In this document: positions 57,460 to 64,000 of the stretch, in pieces | Layout of the letters: each line of letters starts with the position of its first letter | Position numbering within the stretch: position 1 is the first letter of the stretch | Source of the DNA: Aeromonas salmonicida subsp. salmonicida | GTDB taxonomy: Bacteria > Pseudomonadota > Gammaproteobacteria > Enterobacterales > Aeromonadaceae | NCBI RefSeq assembly: GCF_001643305.1 | Contig: NZ_LSGW01000044.1 | Span: 248,001-312,000, forward strand | Length of the DNA: 64,000 bases | Direction: 5' to 3' | Notes under the pieces: model-generated | The model's input: the letters and a program-made list of their open reading frames with translations, nothing else | Database searches by the model: none | Told to the model about the DNA's origin: nothing | Program-made: the position numbers and the translations under genes

Positions 57460-57557
57460 GGGACCTTCCTGAACATCGAAAATGGGCTTATCTATATCAT
57501 AACTCTAACAGATAGCGCGGCTTGAGCTCTGAAATAGCGAGCCGCCTCTCACTTGAC

Positions 57558-57995
57558 TCAATTATCAACGCAAAGCGGGATGAAACCGGCCAGATGGGCA
57601 AGCCGGGCACGCCAGCTATCGGCTTGGGTCCGCAAGGCCTGCGGGTCATATGGCAAAGCGGGGTGAGCCCCCCAGATGGGGCCGGGCCAGGCTTTGTCCG
57701 TGGTGAAGCGGGCGACATGGTGCAGATGCAGTTGCGGTACCAGATTGCCCAGCGCCCCGATGTTGATCTTGTCCGGGCTGAGGGCCTGTTCCATCAGGGT
57801 GGCGACGGCGCAGGACTCCTGCATCAGCTGTTGCTGCTGAGCGGGCGCCAGATGGTGGATCTCGCGCAAGTTGTCTACCCGTGGCACCAGGATGAGCCAG
57901 GGATACTGGCTGTCTTTGGCGAGCAGGACACGGCAAAGCGGCAGATCCCCGAGCAGCTGGGTATCCGCCTGCAGGCGAGTGTGCAATTCAAACAT
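57558..57995 (-). CDS. HIT-family nucleotide hydrolase/transferase
   Basis: A 145-residue protein with the histidine triad LHLHHVARF near residue 90 (His-x-His-x-His-type motif preceding an aromatic). The N-terminal half has LCRVLLAKDSQYPWLILVPR, the usual HIT strand pair. Family members split or transfer nucleotides from substrates such as Ap4A or adenosine phosphoramidates; the substrate is unknown. The start is ATG 57995, as the open extension upstream is not homologous. It reads after the DUF2057 gene with a 71-base gap. Confidence 0.85.
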   Translation of the reverse strand: MFELHTRLQADTQLLGDLPLCRVLLAKDSQYPWLILVPRVDNLREIHHLAPAQQQQLMQESCAVATLMEQALSPDKINIGALGNLVPQLHLHHVARFTTDKAWPGPIWGAHPALPYDPQALRTQADSWRARLAHLAGFIPLCVDN

Positions 57996-58066
57996 GAAGA
58001 CCTCGTTGGATAAGGTGGGCGCTATGCACGATGAGAGCCCCCACGTTACTGCAACGGGCTGCAAAC

Positions 58067-58699
58067 TTAAAGTCGCGGCACGGCCCAGCCGACGAAGCGC
58101 TTGCGAAGCTCCGGGTCCGCCTGCAAGAAGAGTTGCTGCAACCGCCCCTCCAGTTCGCTGGTTGCCACAGCAGGCACAGCCTTGCCCGCTGCCACTGTGG
58201 TTGCCACTCCGGCCATCGTCAACGCTGCCTTGCCACCACTGCGGTTGTACTCCTCGAGCCGGGCTCGCCAGTCCATACCGATCAGCATGCCGCTGGTCAT
58301 CAGTGCATCCTGCTGAGTATCGAGCGCCTGACCATTGGCCTGCAGCGTCACAACTGGCGCCTTGGCATAGGCCACCATCGCCTGCTCATCGGCTGGCTGT
58401 TGGGCCACCAGCGTCAAGCGCTGGTTGCTGGCCTGATAGCGCACCACCTGGGGATCGGATCGCACCTGACGATCGTTCTCGCTGCTATTGCGACTCGGGA
58501 TCACCCCCTCATATCGCACCAACAACTGCTGCTCCCCATCCGCCAGGGTAGCGTGCTGCTCATCTTGCAGCTTGCCCGCACTGACCGCCAGGATCTGGAA
58601 ATCCGGTGGGACCACCACCTCGACGGCGGCCTGTGCAGTACTCATGCCCAGCGCCGACCACAGCAGTGTCAAACCACTCCACTTCTGATAACCCTTCAT
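58067..58699 (-). CDS. DUF2057 (YccT-like) periplasmic protein
   Basis: A 210-residue exported protein. The signal peptide (MKGYQKWSGLTLLWSALGMS then TAQA) is followed by VEVVVPPDFQILAVSAGKLQ and HATLADGEQQLLVRYEGVI, the start of the YccT/DUF2057 pattern. E. coli YccT (CsgI) is reported to inhibit curli assembly; whether this homologue does so is unknown. Near the C-terminus ELRKRFVGWAVPRL resembles the usual YccT end. Confidence 0.8.
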   Translation of the reverse strand: MKGYQKWSGLTLLWSALGMSTAQAAVEVVVPPDFQILAVSAGKLQDEQHATLADGEQQLLVRYEGVIPSRNSSENDRQVRSDPQVVRYQASNQRLTLVAQQPADEQAMVAYAKAPVVTLQANGQALDTQQDALMTSGMLIGMDWRARLEEYNRSGGKAALTMAGVATTVAAGKAVPAVATSELEGRLQQLFLQADPELRKRFVGWAVPRL

Positions 58700-58770
58700 G
58701 CTCGCTCATCTTCCTGATCGCTACGATGGGCACAGGGTAGCGGCCGAAGATGACAGAAAAATAACGCAGG

Positions 58771-59670
58771 TCAGAGCAAGTAACGGGGCCGCTCGGCAAA
58801 CCACTGGGCCAGCACCTGCTTGAACAGCCGGATCTTGCGTGGCACCCGCCGCTGCTGGGCGTGCAGCACATGGAGCTGATGCAGGCCACTCTGCCACCCG
58901 TCAAGCACGGTCACCAGCTCTCCCGCGGCCAGCGCGGGCTCCACCAGCATCAGAGGGCACTTGGCATACCCCATGCCAGCACGTGCAAGTTGCAGTACGG
59001 TACTGTAATGATTGGCCCGCACCTTGCCTTGTACCAGAATGTGGGCCTCTTCCTCTCCTCTGCGAAAGTGCCACTGCTCCCAAGCGGGGTTGCTCCCCTG
59101 CAACAGGCAGGGGCGGCTACTCAGCTCATAGGGGGTGGCTGGAATCCCTTCCCGCACCAGCAGAGCGGGGCTTGCCACCACCACGTCCTTGAGCTGACCG
59201 AGTGGCAACGCCACCAGGTTGTCGGGGATGCTGCTCATGGCGCGCAGCGCTATGTCGTTCTCCCCCTGACTCATGTCGACCATGGCATTGGTGAAGTTGA
59301 GTTCGACCTCGACACCCGGGCAGAGCACTGCAAAATGGCCAAGCAGCTCGCTCACCATGCGATCCCCTGTGCTGACCGCACAGGTAAAGCGCAAGCGGCC
59401 AGCATCCTCCTCGGTCAGTGCCTGGATATCCTCTTCCGCCTGCCGGACTAGCGCGAAAATCTGCCCCGTCTGCAAATAGAGGGTCTTGCCCGCCTCGGTG
59501 AGGCTGAGCCGGCGGGTAGTGCGCTGCAACAACTGGGCATTGAGAGCGGCTTCCAGGGCGCTGACATGGCGGCTCAGCATCCCCTTGCTGACCCCCAGCA
59601 CATCGGCAGCGGCAGAGAAGCTGCCTCGCTGCACCACCTCGTAAAAGCTGGCCAAATGGGCGATATCCAT
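58771..59670 (-). CDS. LysR-family transcriptional regulator
   Basis: The winged helix-turn-helix is at residues 3-60 (FYEVVQRGSFSAAADVLGVS, then KGMLSRHVSALEAAL), and the effector domain follows to 299. It lies divergent from an SDR-type dehydrogenase with 97 bases between, the classic LysR layout in which the regulator controls the neighbour. ATG 59670 is preferred because GGAG is six bases upstream; ATG 59673 is adjacent. A TCCA-ATA-TGGA palindrome at 59678-59688 overlaps the leader. The inducer is unknown. Confidence 0.9.
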   Translation of the reverse strand: MDIAHLASFYEVVQRGSFSAAADVLGVSKGMLSRHVSALEAALNAQLLQRTTRRLSLTEAGKTLYLQTGQIFALVRQAEEDIQALTEEDAGRLRFTCAVSTGDRMVSELLGHFAVLCPGVEVELNFTNAMVDMSQGENDIALRAMSSIPDNLVALPLGQLKDVVVASPALLVREGIPATPYELSSRPCLLQGSNPAWEQWHFRRGEEEAHILVQGKVRANHYSTVLQLARAGMGYAKCPLMLVEPALAAGELVTVLDGWQSGLHQLHVLHAQQRRVPRKIRLFKQVLAQWFAERPRYLL

Positions 59671-59767
59671 CATTAGCTCCAATATGGAAACAATGAGTTT
59701 ATTTTACGCGCTTTTTCCCCCGTTTCATCGCGCTAGAATCGACTTATCCCAACCAGGAGTGAAACAG

Positions 59768-60370
59768 ATGAAGATTGTGATTGTGGGTGCCTCCGGCACC
59801 GTCGGCTCTGCGGTCAGTGAACTGCTTGCCAAGGACCATCAGGTGATCCGGGTCGGTCACAGCCGTGGCGATGCCACTGTCGACATGCGCGATCCCGCCT
59901 CCATCAAGGCGCTGTTTGCCCTGGTGGGCCAGTTTGATGCGCTGGTCGTCGCCAGCGGCAGCGTGGCCTTCAACGGTCTGACCGAGATGACCGACGAGCA
60001 GTGGCAAGTGGGGCTCCAGAGCAAGCTGATGGGCCAGATCAACCTGACCCGCGCCGCCATCCCCTATCTGAATGACAAGGGCTCCATCACCCTGATCAGC
60101 GGTATTTTGAGCGAGGAACCCATCAACTGGGGAGTCAGTGCGACCACCATCAATGGCGCCATCGAGCACTTTGTGAAGGCCGCCGCCTGCGAGCTGCCAA
60201 AGGGCTTGCGCATCAATGTGGTGAGCCCGACCGTGCTGACCGAGTCGATGGACAAATACGCCGACTTCTTCCCGGGCTTCGTGCCGGTGCCCGCCGCCAA
60301 AGTGGCACTGGCCTACCAGAAATCCGTGCTGGGCGTGCAGACCGGGCAGGTGTTCAAGGTCAACGGCTGA
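59768..60370 (+). CDS. Short-chain dehydrogenase/reductase family protein
   Basis: A 200-residue Rossmann protein. The cofactor loop is KIVIVGASGTVGSAVSELLA. It keeps the NAG-like ALVVASGSVAF, but the catalytic Tyr-x-x-x-Lys of classical SDRs is replaced by TTINGAIEHF, so it belongs to the short atypical SDR group without the normal active site. It might act as a binding or regulatory protein. ATG 59768 has CAGGAG upstream; the open frame from 59684 is intergenic. It is probably controlled by the divergent LysR gene. Confidence 0.87.
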   Translation: MKIVIVGASGTVGSAVSELLAKDHQVIRVGHSRGDATVDMRDPASIKALFALVGQFDALVVASGSVAFNGLTEMTDEQWQVGLQSKLMGQINLTRAAIPYLNDKGSITLISGILSEEPINWGVSATTINGAIEHFVKAAACELPKGLRINVVSPTVLTESMDKYADFFPGFVPVPAAKVALAYQKSVLGVQTGQVFKVNG

Positions 60371-60404
60371 TAGCCGCCCCCTTGCCGCCAGACCACCAAT
60401 AAAA

Positions 60405-60432
60405 ACGGGCCCCGGACTGGGGCCCGTCTGTT
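60405..60432 (+). terminator. Terminator after the SDR gene
   Basis: ACGGGCCCC-GGACT-GGGGCCCGT stem 34 bases after the stop, followed by a modest T-containing tail. Confidence 0.65.
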
Positions 60433-60455
60433 GGTCGGCTTGTGCCTTTTGTCAC

Positions 60456-60471
60456 CAGCAAACGTTTGTTT
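60456..60471. promoter_or_regulatory. PurR-like box downstream of purC
   Basis: CAGCAAACGTTTGTTT has the perfect palindromic core GCAAACGTTTG and matches 12 of 16 bases of the PurR consensus as I recall it. It lies 28-43 bases beyond the purC stop between convergent genes, an unusual place for an operator. Confidence 0.35.
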
Positions 60472-60498
60472 TTCGATGACAAAAAAAGGCGGCAACCC

Positions 60499-61602
60499 TT
60501 AGTCGATCAGACCGTACTGATCCCGCAGCACCTCGATGATCTCCTGCTTCGGATTGGCAGAGCGCACCAGCGGGTGACCGATGATCTTCTCGGCGATCCC
60601 GACGTAGGTGTTGGAGATATCCATCATCACCTCGGTCGGCAGCTTGTTGCCTTTGGCCAGGGCGAAACGTTCCGGCATGCGGTTCTTGTTGAGCAGTATG
60701 TCCGGATCCGGGAAGTGGTTGAGCAGCCACTGACGGAAACCCTCTTTGGACTTCTCGACGATCTGGCCATCACGCAGCGCCGCGCCATCCCAGATGCGGG
60801 AGCTGTCGGGGGTGCCCACTTCATCCATGTAGATCAGCTTCTCGTTGCCGGCCGCATCCTGGACATAGCCAAACTCGAACTTGGTGTCGACGAAGATCTG
60901 ATCCAGCGAGGCCAGCGCATCGCTGATGACGTTGAAGCCCTCTTTGAGCAGCACTTCGTAGCGATCGATGTCAGCCGGTTTGCTGAAGTTGAAGCCTTGG
61001 TAGTGGCGTTCGATATCGGCGCGGGAGACGTTGACGTCATCGGCTTCCGGCACACCATCCAGCCCGGTCAGCACACCCTTGGTGGAGGGGGTGATAAGAA
61101 TCTCCGGCAACTTCTGATCCTTTTTGAGCCCTTCTGGCAAAGTAATACCGCAGAACTCACGCTCACCATCCTTGTAGGCACGCCACATGGAACCAGTGAT
61201 GTACTGGCGGGCGATCGCTTCGATCATCACGGGGCGGGCTTTTTGCACGATCCAGACGAAGGGGTGCGGAATATCCAGGATGTGGCTGTCGGCCAGTCCC
61301 TTCTCCTTGAACAGCTTGAACCAGTGGCTGGAGATGGCGTTGAGCGCAGCTCCTTTGCCCGGTACGCCATTCAGCCCGTCGACACCTTGCCAGATGCAGT
61401 CGAAGGCCGAGATGCGGTCGCTGATCACCATGAGGGCGAGCGGCGCATCGGCAGGCACATCATAGCCTTTCTCTTTTATGAGCCGGGCACTGTCTTCGGG
61501 GGTCAACCAGTAGACGCTGCGCACTTTGCCGGAATGGACAGGTTTATCGGTACGGATCGGCAAATCGTCATTCACCGCCAATACTTGATCTGCAAGACTC
61601 AT
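60499..61602 (-). CDS. purC: PurC, SAICAR synthase (long form)
   Basis: Joins aspartate to CAIR with ATP in purine synthesis. At 367 residues this is the long form found in Vibrio, Shewanella and relatives, not the 237-residue E. coli form. The start is ATG 61602 ([15 protein letters not shown]) with AGGAAG upstream. Family motifs are [22 protein letters not shown] and DTKFEFGY. It lies downstream of dapA and bamC on the same strand, the conserved dapA-bamC-purC order, but two terminator-like hairpins intervene. Confidence 0.95.
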   Translation of the reverse strand: MSLADQVLAVNDDLPIRTDKPVHSGKVRSVYWLTPEDSARLIKEKGYDVPADAPLALMVISDRISAFDCIWQGVDGLNGVPGKGAALNAISSHWFKLFKEKGLADSHILDIPHPFVWIVQKARPVMIEAIARQYITGSMWRAYKDGEREFCGITLPEGLKKDQKLPEILITPSTKGVLTGLDGVPEADDVNVSRADIERHYQGFNFSKPADIDRYEVLLKEGFNVISDALASLDQIFVDTKFEFGYVQDAAGNEKLIYMDEVGTPDSSRIWDGAALRDGQIVEKSKEGFRQWLLNHFPDPDILLNKNRMPERFALAKGNKLPTEVMMDISNTYVGIAEKIIGHPLVRSANPKQEIIEVLRDQYGLID

Positions 61603-61634
61603 GGCTAATAACACTTCCTGTTTGTGGGAGGAAT

Positions 61635-61745
61635 AAAACAGGGGCACCAGGCCCCTGTTTCTGGGGGGTTAACATATCAAGCACATCAGACCCTGTATTT
61701 ACAGGGGGATTAACCTAACAAAACAGGGGCACTAGGCCCCTGTTT
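61635..61745 (-). terminator. Duplicated terminator between bamC and purC
   Basis: Nearly identical hairpins (AAAACAGGGGC with GCCCCTGTTT) occur at 61635-61660 and 61720-61745, 85 bases apart, with a weaker CCCTGT/ACAGGG hairpin between (61691-61706). On the minus strand the first met is 3 bases after the bamC stop and has a T-rich tail. Confidence 0.75.
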
Positions 61746-62870
61746 CTATTCTGTTTTTGCTGCCTGGTCAGCCAAGCCCTTGGCAAAGGCCTCGGACAGG
61801 CTGATGTACATCTGGGAGATGACGCCGGACGCCACTGGCTTCTTGTCCTTGTCGAACAGGGTAATGGAAGTCTTGCCCCCCGCCATCTCGCCCAACTGGA
61901 AGCGATACTTCTCCTCTTCCAGCTTGAATGGCTCACCGCCCTTGGCTTTCCAGAAATCGCTGCCCGGTTCGTCGTATTCGACGTCGATCCAGCCCAGGGA
62001 CTGCTGGGTATCCTTGATGGTGAAACCATAGGCCGGCAGCACCTGATTGAGGCGACGCCAGACCAGATCAAAGGAACCGTCCGCAATCCAGGCACTCAGC
62101 TCATTGTTGTCCAGACCCAGCTGCAAGCCCATGCCATCGTTGGCCTTGTGCTGCTCGCGGGACTTGAGCTGCTTGTCGTAATAGAGGGAGAACTGGTTCA
62201 GGGCGCGGGTCGCGTAGCTCTGGGCATCGGCTGGCGTCAACACATTGGTGGTCTCGCCATCAATGGTCTCTTCGTGATCCAGCACCCGTACCGACATGTT
62301 GACGGCATGACGCTGGGCATCGTTGCGCACTGTGAACTGGTAACGCTGGCGGATGTTGAAATCATCATCCTCTTCACTCCAGCCATCGAGGGCCTTGGTG
62401 TTGTCAAACCAGCCGGTCTGCAAGACGCCAGCCTGCTGATCCAGCTTCTCCGTGGTCACCTTGTACTGGGCCAGGAAGTTCATCAGGAAGGCCCAGGTAT
62501 CGCGCTCCACACTCTGATTGGTACTCAGGGCATAGAAGGCCACTGTGGGTTCGCTGGCATTGGGCACGACCTGGCTGCCCGGTACCACTGTCAGCAGCTG
62601 GGCAGGCGGACGCACGTCAATCTTGGCGCCAAGAGCACCGTCACGGCTGCTCTCTGGCAACGCCGGGATGTCGAAATTGCTGTTAAAGGCGGGGGTACTC
62701 AACCCGGACGGCACCAGAAACGTACGACCTTCAAGGCGGGCATCCTCGTACTCGAAACCACGGTTGGCCATCTTGCGATCCTGGGGTGAACTACAGGCTG
62801 CCAACACGGCAACGGTCGCTACACTCAGCACCAGGCGCACTGCATTTCCCTTTCCATTTGCTTTAAACAC
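61746..62870 (-). CDS. bamC: BamC, outer-membrane assembly lipoprotein
   Basis: Lipoprotein of the BAM complex that folds outer-membrane proteins; acts with BamABDE downstream of SurA. The lipobox is LAAC ([16 protein letters not shown]). The N-terminal unstructured part includes [11 protein letters not shown], which binds BamD, and two helix-grip domains follow (about 95-210 and 235-374). The 374-residue length is somewhat above E. coli (344). It overlaps dapA by eight bases and is followed by a doubled terminator. Confidence 0.94.
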   Translation of the reverse strand: MFKANGKGNAVRLVLSVATVAVLAACSSPQDRKMANRGFEYEDARLEGRTFLVPSGLSTPAFNSNFDIPALPESSRDGALGAKIDVRPPAQLLTVVPGSQVVPNASEPTVAFYALSTNQSVERDTWAFLMNFLAQYKVTTEKLDQQAGVLQTGWFDNTKALDGWSEEDDDFNIRQRYQFTVRNDAQRHAVNMSVRVLDHEETIDGETTNVLTPADAQSYATRALNQFSLYYDKQLKSREQHKANDGMGLQLGLDNNELSAWIADGSFDLVWRRLNQVLPAYGFTIKDTQQSLGWIDVEYDEPGSDFWKAKGGEPFKLEEEKYRFQLGEMAGGKTSITLFDKDKKPVASGVISQMYISLSEAFAKGLADQAAKTE

Positions 62871-63750
62871 TCGCCATCAACTCCGCAGTCGTCAGTGCTC
62901 GCGTCATCGCTTGTTCGCCCTCTGGGGTGAGGTCGGTGAGCGGCAGACGCAAGGTCGCCGTCGCAATCAATCCCAGTCGGGCGCAGGCCCACTTCACCGG
63001 GATGGGACTCGGTTCGCAGAACAGAGTCTGATGCAACGGCATCAATCGATTGTTGATGTCATGCGCCTGCCCGGCATCACCGGCCAGCGCAGCACGACAC
63101 ATGTCGGCCATCTGGGCCGCTGCAATATTGGTGGTGACCGAAATGACTCCGTCTCCCCCTTGCAGCATAAAATCACATCCACTGGCATCATCGCCACTAT
63201 AAAGCGCGAATTCCTCTCCGCACAGCTCACGCAGCAGCGGAGTACGGCTCAGATCCCCGGTGGCCTCTTTCAGACCTATGATACCGGGTACCCTGGCTAA
63301 CCGGGCTACCGTCTCCGGTTTGAGATCGCAACAGGTGCGACTGGGCACATTATAAAGAATTTGGGGCAGACCACTAGCCTCGGCGATCGCACAATAGTGA
63401 CGATAGAGGCCTTCTTGGGTGGGTTTGTTGTAATAAGGGGTAACCGAGAGACCCGCCACCACGCCCGTTTCGGCGAATCGTTTGGCAAGGGCGATGGCAT
63501 GAGCGGTATTGTTGGATCCGCAACCGGCGATGACGGGAATGCGTCCGGCGGCCAGTTCCACGGTTTTTTCCACGACGGCGATGTGCTCCTGCTCGCTCAG
63601 GGTCACCGACTCCCCTGTGGTACCGACCGCAACGATGGCGGCTGTGCCCGCGCTGACATGATAATCGACCAAGGTGGCCAGACTGGCCCAGTCGACTTCA
63701 CCTGAAGCCAGCATGGGGGTAACGAGCGCAACAAGACTACCGCGTAACAT
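62863..63750 (-). CDS. dapA: DapA, 4-hydroxy-tetrahydrodipicolinate synthase
   Basis: First committed enzyme of lysine and diaminopimelate synthesis: condenses pyruvate with aspartate semialdehyde. The Schiff-base Lys is in [10 protein letters not shown], the catalytic Tyr in [10 protein letters not shown], and [14 protein letters not shown] carries the conserved Thr-Thr. The length is 295 residues (292 in E. coli). The gene begins the dapA-bamC-purC unit. Confidence 0.96.
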   Translation of the reverse strand: MLRGSLVALVTPMLASGEVDWASLATLVDYHVSAGTAAIVAVGTTGESVTLSEQEHIAVVEKTVELAAGRIPVIAGCGSNNTAHAIALAKRFAETGVVAGLSVTPYYNKPTQEGLYRHYCAIAEASGLPQILYNVPSRTCCDLKPETVARLARVPGIIGLKEATGDLSRTPLLRELCGEEFALYSGDDASGCDFMLQGGDGVISVTTNIAAAQMADMCRAALAGDAGQAHDINNRLMPLHQTLFCEPSPIPVKWACARLGLIATATLRLPLTDLTPEGEQAMTRALTTAELMASV

Positions 63751-64000
63751 GGATATTTCTCCCGATTTTCAGGGGCGTTATGGTAAAGCTGCCCCCTTGG
63801 AAAAACAAGGGAGGCAGGGGGCAAGCCATGATACCATCCGGCACAAAACCCTGTGCGCGAGCACAACAGCATGCGCCAAATCGTGGTCGTGACCACCACA
63901 GGCAGGGCTCGCCGCAACAACATTCTCAACAAGGTTGTCATGTCAGAGTGCAGAGAGTGGCCAGAGCGCTCCCACTGTACTCACATTCACAACCAGCTAA
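63751..64000. other. Region upstream of dapA, unassigned
   Basis: The last 250 bases hold the dapA promoter region and an open frame from ATG 63871 that runs off the window end (43 codons, beginning MRQIVVVTTTGRARRNNI). It shows no match I recognise, including GcvR, which often lies here. It may be the start of a gene or plain intergenic sequence. Confidence 0.3.

Noticed and set aside
57505-57550. Hairpin downstream of the DUF3334 leader as a terminator or small RNA
   Set aside because: Only a six-pair stem with a 17-base loop and no T-run.
63871-64000. Start of gcvR at the right edge
   Set aside because: gcvR often lies here, but the visible 43 codons show no ACT-domain pattern.

Overview
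This window is a chromosomal, GC-rich gammaproteobacterial segment whose gene content and order fit Aeromonas best. Pointers are the lptD-surA-pdxA-rsmA-apaG-apaH cluster with divergent amgK-murU, the queG/nnr-tsaE-amiB-mutL-miaA-hfq-hflX-hflK-hflC block, the long (367-residue) PurC, a short HflC, and several proteins typical of Aeromonas and Vibrio. I see no rRNA, tRNA, prophage, insertion sequence or CRISPR array. The genus is an inference from gene content and was not checked by a search.

Layout. 1-3.7 kb: end of ettA, a small conserved gene, and a frameshifted purine permease. 3.8-6.3 kb (minus): djlA, then the peptidoglycan-recycling pair murU/amgK. 6.5-13.3 kb (plus): outer-membrane assembly (lptD, surA), pdxA, rsmA, apaG, apaH. 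13.4-23 kb: accessory genes, including a membrane XRE regulator, a VOC protein, a luciferase-like monooxygenase, a large HD-GYP sensor, a small lipoprotein, a frameshifted acyl-CoA ligase and yjiH. 23.4-26.6 kb: obgE, rpmA and rplU, divergent from ispB. 26.7-38.6 kb: the hfl-hfq-miaA-mutL-amiB-tsaE-nnr superoperon, divergent from queG. 38.7-43.5 kb: polyphosphate glucokinase, MetJ-controlled metNIQ, rfaH. 43.6-51 kb: a signalling block with a chemoreceptor, a response regulator-EAL protein and a BvgS-like hybrid kinase. 51-64 kb: a small DUF1127-like gene, dgt, arcB, an outer-membrane DUF2860 protein, a CheX-like DUF3334 protein, a HIT protein, a DUF2057 protein, a LysR/SDR pair, and purC-bamC-dapA.

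Two patterns stand out. First, several genes carry a diverged partial copy of their own end next to them: a 126-bp tandem copy of the amiB/mutL junction that makes a 40-codon MutL-like mini-ORF, three tandem versions of the queG 5' end linked by ATGA overlaps, 3'-end copies after rfaH and apaH, start-codon duplications at the 1766 gene and rsmA, and a doubled terminator between bamC and purC. Second, the window carries many disruptions. Four genes are frameshifted by what looks like loss of one base in a short G/C run (acyl-CoA ligase, nnr, response regulator-EAL, hybrid kinase). The purine permease has lost about 8 bases, and metI has lost 35 codons in frame at a short direct repeat. These may be real gene decay, as in a host-adapted Aeromonas lineage, or partly sequencing error; the single-base cases are the most suspect.

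Much of the intact content works together in envelope biogenesis and recycling (LptD, SurA, BamC, AmgK/MurU, AmiB, DapA), RNA metabolism and translation (EttA, RsmA, Hfq, MiaA, QueG, L21/L27, ObgE, HflX), and sensing (ArcB, hybrid kinase, HD-GYP, MCP).
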